Below, piece by piece: positions 60,316 through 64,000 of a stretch of DNA of 64,000 nt. A program made the position numbers and the translations under genes. This stretch comes from Dialister pneumosintes. Lineage in GTDB: Bacteria > Bacillota > Negativicutes > Veillonellales > Dialisteraceae. Location of the stretch: the NCBI RefSeq assembly GCF_001717505.1, contig NZ_CP017037.1, forward strand, positions 969,001-1,033,000. Reading direction: 5' to 3'. Numbering within the stretch: position 1 is the stretch's first letter; each line of letters begins with the position of its first letter. The notes beneath the pieces are model-generated. The model was not told the origin of the DNA and did not search any database. It was given only the letters and a program-made list of their open reading frames with translations.

Positions 60316-60740
60316 AAAGTATTCCTCCACCGAGAAATTCCATCATCCGGATTTAAATCATCAGTAATAAGACTTACAGACGGAGGTGTTACTAAAAGAA
60401 TTTCTTCATTTAGCAATTGCATAGAAGCATTTAAAAGATATACTGCTCCACCTATAAAATCAACAATACGAGCAGCAGTAACTTTTTCTACATCTTTTAA
60501 TAAAACTATAACTACCATTCCATTATGCAAAGCATTAACTATTGCTTTTGCATCTGAATAATAGTTTGGTTTAGCGATAAGTAATTCATGAGGTCGAATC
60601 GTTCTGGCAGGAAGCGCGCCAACCTGTAAACGAGGATTATTCTCTTGAAATTTCTCATCTATGGTTTCATCATAAAATTCATCAGATTCATCAATGAATT
60701 GATTACGAAACCATTCTAACTTTTCTTTAAGAAAAGTCAT
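60312..60740 (-). CDS. SepF-like division protein, second copy
   Basis: A 142-aa SepF homologue. The C-terminal SepF core is recognisable: HELLIAKPNYYSDAKAIVNALHNGMVVIVLLKDVEKVTAARIVDFIGGAVYLL. The N-terminus (TFLKEKLEWFRNQF) is a predicted amphipathic membrane anchor. It diverges from the upstream copy in the core (A-R-I-V-D-F versus Q-R-V-V-D-Y). Its ATG follows the stop of the first copy with no gap, and its end overlaps the proC frame. It could modify or antagonise the main SepF. Confidence 0.85.
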   Translation of the reverse strand: MTFLKEKLEWFRNQFIDESDEFYDETIDEKFQENNPRLQVGALPARTIRPHELLIAKPNYYSDAKAIVNALHNGMVVIVLLKDVEKVTAARIVDFIGGAVYLLNASMQLLNEEILLVTPPSVSLITDDLNPDDGISRWRNTL

Positions 60741-61238
60741 TTACGCCTGCGGCGGAGCTTGCCAACGCGGTTCATCTACGGTAGAAGTTGTCGTTTCTTT
60801 AACTTCTTCGTAATTTTCACGTGACACGCTCATGTTGTTCGGCGCGCAAAGATATATACTTTCACTTACACGATCAATATTTCCATCCAATGCATACATA
60901 ACACCTTGCACATAATCAACAACTCTTTGTGCAATGTCTTGATCAGTCTGTTCCATATTCATGACAACAGGACGAGACTGCTTAAGATGATCGGCAATCT
61001 TTTCACAATCATTAAATACTTTCGGGTTTACAACAACCATAGTATAAGGTTTAGCTTGACGAGTAGTTACTGCACCACGACCAATATTTCTTGCTGCTAC
61101 AGAACGAGGTGCTACAGAAGCTGCACTTCTTACTGTCGATGAATCCTCATCTTCATCCAACATTTCATCCTCATACATTTCATCTTCATATTCTTCGTGA
61201 TCAATAAATTGTTCCTTTAATTTGCTAAACATACCCAT
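60741..61238 (-). CDS. sepF: Cell division protein SepF, first copy
   Basis: FtsZ-bundling and membrane-tethering protein of the divisome. The amphipathic N-terminal helix (MGMFSKLKEQFI) is followed by an acidic linker (DHEEYEDEMYEDEMLDEDED) and the SepF core YTMVVVNPKVFNDCEKIADHLKQSRPVVMNMEQTDQDIAQRVVDYVQGVMYALDG. The core ends with the dimer segment IYLCAPNNMSV. It is 165 aa. GGGAGGAT precedes the ATG. Located between yggS and the second SepF, as in the ylm cluster of Firmicutes. Confidence 0.94.
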   Translation of the reverse strand: MGMFSKLKEQFIDHEEYEDEMYEDEMLDEDEDSSTVRSAASVAPRSVAARNIGRGAVTTRQAKPYTMVVVNPKVFNDCEKIADHLKQSRPVVMNMEQTDQDIAQRVVDYVQGVMYALDGNIDRVSESIYLCAPNNMSVSRENYEEVKETTTSTVDEPRWQAPPQA

Positions 61239-61258
61239 ATTTTTATCCTCCCAATACT

Positions 61259-61948
61259 TTACCTATAAACTCTTTCACCAAAAATAGATGTTCCTACTCT
61301 AACCATAGTAGCCCCCTCTTCAATAGCGATTTCAAAATCATGACTCATCCCCATTGAAAGAATGGAAACCTGACCTTCAGGGAATCGTTGTTTTAATTTT
61401 TCAAACAACTGACGCCCTTCTTTAAATACCGGTCGAGTCTGTTCTAAATCTCCAAATTCAGGTGCCATACACATAAGTCCTACTACCTTAATATGAGGCA
61501 ATGTTTTGGCAACCTCCACTGCTTCTTCAAAATCATGTGGAGAAATCCCTGTTTTGGTTTCCTCTCCCGATATGTTAAATTCTAGCAGGATATCTTGCAC
61601 TTTATCAATCTGTCCTGCTCTTTTATCTATTTCTTTAAGAATATCAATAGAGTCTCCTGATTGAATAAGATCTGCCATTGCTACTGCTTTTTTTACCTTA
61701 TTTCTCTGCAAATGTCCTTGCAAATTCCAAGTTACTTTTTCTGTTAAAAGTTCAAACTTTTCTTCCATTTCTTGAACTCTATTTTCACCAATTTGAGTAA
61801 TACCTTGGGCAATGACTTCTTTCATCTCAGAAATTGGATGAAATTTTGTTACTGCTACTAAAGTCACATCTTGATGATAAGGTGAACGCTCTCTAGCTAA
61901 TGCAATTCGCTTTTGAATCGCTTCTAACCTTGTAGTTATTTCTGACAT
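61259..61948 (-). CDS. yggS: YggS/YlmE-family PLP-homeostasis protein
   Basis: PLP-binding protein that buffers free pyridoxal phosphate; no enzyme activity is known for the family. TIM-barrel text: LVAVTKFHPISEMKEVIAQGITQIGENRVQE with the PLP Lys (in VTKFHP), WNLQGHLQRNK, and LSMGMSHDFEIAIEEGATMVRVGTSIFG at the phosphate site. I chose ATG 61948 because GAGG lies 8 bases before it; the longer frame from 61987 is not supported. It is 229 aa and the first gene of the cell-division operon. Confidence 0.94.
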   Translation of the reverse strand: MSEITTRLEAIQKRIALARERSPYHQDVTLVAVTKFHPISEMKEVIAQGITQIGENRVQEMEEKFELLTEKVTWNLQGHLQRNKVKKAVAMADLIQSGDSIDILKEIDKRAGQIDKVQDILLEFNISGEETKTGISPHDFEEAVEVAKTLPHIKVVGLMCMAPEFGDLEQTRPVFKEGRQLFEKLKQRFPEGQVSILSMGMSHDFEIAIEEGATMVRVGTSIFGERVYR

Positions 61949-62119
61949 AAGTAAAGCCTCGTTATCTATTATTTTATTATTTAACATAAGTATCTTTTAA
62001 GCAGTCATTTCCATAAAAACAACAGCTATACTTACGCTTTATTATAGCACACTTATTCTTATCGATAAATGCACGAATTTTATGTGTTAAATGTGACTTA
62101 AACAGTACTATATTTTCAT

Positions 62120-62182
62120 AAAATAAAACGCTTATATGGAATATTTCTCTTTCTTAAAATATCCATATAAGCGTTTTATTTT
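62120..62182 (-). terminator. Terminator of the cupin gene
   Basis: Perfect 21-base arms (62120-62140 and 62162-62182, core AACGCTTATATGGA and TCCATATAAGCGTT) with a 21-base loop and a T-rich end, 10 bases past the cupin stop. Confidence 0.8.
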
Positions 62183-62192
62183 ACTTACAAAT

Positions 62193-62636
62193 TCATTTAT
62201 TTCCCATAAAAGCAGCTATGCCGGAATTCTTTAAAAAATTCTCCATATCTTGACGTGTAGGATATACCGGTGTATCCCGTTTTGTATTCACAATACAAAA
62301 GAAACCTAATTTTTCACCCATATCTGCTCTAAATTGATGAAATTTCCAGGGCTCAATAACAATAAAATCACCTACAGACACTTCTTGTATCGAGTCACCT
62401 AAAAGAGCATGTCCTTTCCCTTTAAAAATAACAACAATATGCATATGCTTATGATGCTCTAAAGAAGAATATCCGCCATTTTCCACCTCGAAATAACGAA
62501 ATTGTATAGGTAAATCCCCCTGATTATCAAAAAGAATTTGTTTTGTTACATTAGAAAATGTACCGGAATTTTCCTTATAAACATGAGATTCAACACCATC
62601 CCAACCGGTAGGATTGGATTGAAATTTTCTAATCAT
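62193..62636 (-). CDS. Cupin-domain protein
   Basis: A small (147 aa) single-domain cupin with the metal-site motifs: EHHKHMHIVVIFKGKGHALLGD (His pair and Glu region) and GDFIVIEPWKFHQFRAD (third His). Such proteins are dioxygenases, isomerases or ligand sensors; no specific activity can be assigned. ATG 62636 follows GGGAGGG. An upstream in-frame extension to 62669 is not supported. It lies alone between the M18 peptidase gene and a strong terminator. Confidence 0.85.
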   Translation of the reverse strand: MIRKFQSNPTGWDGVESHVYKENSGTFSNVTKQILFDNQGDLPIQFRYFEVENGGYSSLEHHKHMHIVVIFKGKGHALLGDSIQEVSVGDFIVIEPWKFHQFRADMGEKLGFFCIVNTKRDTPVYPTRQDMENFLKNSGIAAFMGNK

Positions 62637-62700
62637 ACGCCCTCCCATTAGTTTTATTCCTTTGAACAATCACAACATTCCGCTACGGGATATGTTTTAA

Positions 62701-64000
62701 TTATTCACTTTCAAAGAAAGCTTTATATGCTAAAAAAGTTTGATAAGCATCTGCTTTTGAAAGAAGATCATAAGGAGAGTGCATAGATAACATCGAAGTA
62801 CCGCAGTCTACAACTTCACAACCCCAATTAGCCATCATAAATGCAATAGTTCCACCGCCGCCCTGATCAACTTTTCCAAGTTCACCAATCTGCCATGCAA
62901 CGCCTGCTTTATTAAAAATATTTCTTACTTTATTCATAAATTCTGCATTAGCATCATTACTCCCTGATTTACCACGAGAACCGGTATATTTAGTAAGTGC
63001 AATTCCATGACCGAGTAGAGAAGAATTATCTTTTTCTGTCACTTCAGGAAACATGGGATCTAAACAACTATTAACATCAGCAGAAAGCATTTCACTATTT
63101 TCCATAGCTTCATAAAAATCCAACAAAGAGGTATGTCCCTGGAGAGCCAACATCTTCATAATTACTTTTACAAAATAAGAAGATTCCATCCCTGTGTTCC
63201 CATAAGATCCGATTTCCTCCTTATCAGTAAGAAGTGCTGCCTGTGTATACATACCCGGTTTAGCTTCTAAAATAGCCCTTAAATTAGCATAGGAACACAC
63301 ACGATCATCCTGCCCGTAAGAAGCAATCAAAGAACGATCAAATCCTACATCACGACTTTTCATAGCCGGAACTAATTCCAATTCTGCCGTAGCAAAATCT
63401 TCATCTTCAATATCATAAGTATCTTTAAAGAACTTCAGTAACACTTCTTTAGCTTGCATATTTTCTTCTGAATGCGTTGCACAAATAGCCTGTAACTGCT
63501 CACCGGTAATACCTTGTGCTAAAGTTTTCTTCATTTGATCCTGAGCCATATGAATCAACAAATCAGAAATATAGAATATAGGATCTTCATCCTTCATACC
63601 TATATTAATTTCCACTTTTTTGCCACTCTTTGTATAGATAACACCAATTAAAGCAAGTGGCACACAAGTCCATTGATACTTTTTAATTCCTCCATAGTAA
63701 TGAGTACGGAAATAAACAATTCCGTCACTTTCTCTTACAGGATTCCCCTTTAAGTCTAAACGTGGAGTATCTAAATGAGAGCCTACAATTTTAATGCCGT
63801 CATGAACAGGTTTCTCCCCAATAACAGCCATAACTACAGACTTTCCTTTTTGATTCCAATATACCTTATCTCCCGCTTTCAATTCCTTGCAATCATATAA
63901 CGGTATAAAACCGGCGGCTTCTGCCTGTTTCACAATTTCAGTTACTGCTAAACGTTCTGTACGTGCTATATCTAAAAACTCTTTATAATCTTCACCATAT
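62701..64000 (-). CDS. M18-family aminopeptidase, 5' end outside the window
   Basis: Zinc aminopeptidase of the M18 (aspartyl aminopeptidase/ApeA) family. The reading frame runs to the window edge: upstream of the first internal Met it continues YGEDYKEFLDIARTERLAVTEIVKQAEAAGF, the usual M18 opening, so the true start is beyond 64000. Visible metal-site segments: IVGSHLDTPRLDL, GQDDRVCSYANLRAI, TDKEEIGSYGNTGM and, at the C-terminus, GCEVVDCGTSMLSMHSPYDLLSKAD. At least 433 residues are present. The likely job is final peptide degradation. Confidence 0.92.
   Translation of the reverse strand, partial: YGEDYKEFLDIARTERLAVTEIVKQAEAAGFIPLYDCKELKAGDKVYWNQKGKSVVMAVIGEKPVHDGIKIVGSHLDTPRLDLKGNPVRESDGIVYFRTHYYGGIKKYQWTCVPLALIGVIYTKSGKKVEINIGMKDEDPIFYISDLLIHMAQDQMKKTLAQGITGEQLQAICATHSEENMQAKEVLLKFFKDTYDIEDEDFATAELELVPAMKSRDVGFDRSLIASYGQDDRVCSYANLRAILEAKPGMYTQAALLTDKEEIGSYGNTGMESSYFVKVIMKMLALQGHTSLLDFYEAMENSEMLSADVNSCLDPMFPEVTEKDNSSLLGHGIALTKYTGSRGKSGSNDANAEFMNKVRNIFNKAGVAWQIGELGKVDQGGGGTIAFMMANWGCEVVDCGTSMLSMHSPYDLLSKADAYQTFLAYKAFFESE

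Overview
The window (about 36% GC) comes from a low-GC bacterium that combines Firmicutes-type genes (ylm/divIVA/sepF cluster, addAB, lysS-greA) with genes for an outer membrane (lpxC-fabZ-lpxA, tonB-exbB-exbD). That pairing points to the Negativicutes, the diderm Firmicutes. A Dialister- or Veillonella-like organism is my best guess from gene content; no rRNA is present to confirm it. I saw no tRNA or rRNA genes, CRISPR arrays, prophage or insertion sequences.

Layout. 1-3180: the 5' part of bioB with a BirA-type operator, then a divergent Zn/Mn ABC transporter (znuA versus znuC-znuB) around a 7-1-7 Fur-family box. 3282-5565: lipid A and fatty acid genes lpxC-fabZ-lpxA. 5614-9657: folA-thyA, recQ and a YbaK-type deacylase. 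9689-19645: an eleven-gene minus-strand iron island that starts at a Fur-type promoter. In transcription order it holds an ApbE-like protein, exbB, exbD, tonB, an FTR1 permease, a P19-type periplasmic protein, a DUF2318 membrane Fe-S protein, two FtsX-like permeases, a LolD-type ATPase and an FMN-binding lipoprotein. 19813-25153: pepD, a broken OPT transporter gene, ridA, a nitroreductase-like gene and a SIMPL-domain protein. 25327-29340: a glycosyltransferase, a RuBisCO-like protein, an OFA-type MFS transporter behind a ZTP riboswitch, and an orphan HicB. 29585-36836: addB-addA. 37842-48733: a polyamine region with two large ornithine decarboxylases, two tandem LysR regulators, a MATE exporter with an attenuator-like leader, and a PotE-type antiporter. 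49321-57203: an aminotransferase, lysS-greA, a second MATE, an FSA-type transaldolase, and a LysR regulator divergent from a threonine aldolase. 57236-64000: the cell-division cluster yggS-sepF-sepF-proC-ylmH-divIVA ending in speE, then a cupin and a partial M18 aminopeptidase.

How it fits together. The iron island looks like a Campylobacter P19/FTR1-type system in which the thioredoxin-like partners seem to be replaced by a flavin-binding lipoprotein plus an ApbE homologue, with its own TonB energising genes. The ApbE homologue lacks the residues expected to bind the catalytic metal. Polyamine genes (two decarboxylases, PotE, SpeE) recur; in Negativicutes polyamines are known to be linked to peptidoglycan and to help anchor the outer membrane. 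RNA-level control is prominent: a ZTP riboswitch, a probable attenuator before the MATE gene, and hairpin clusters around the P19 gene.
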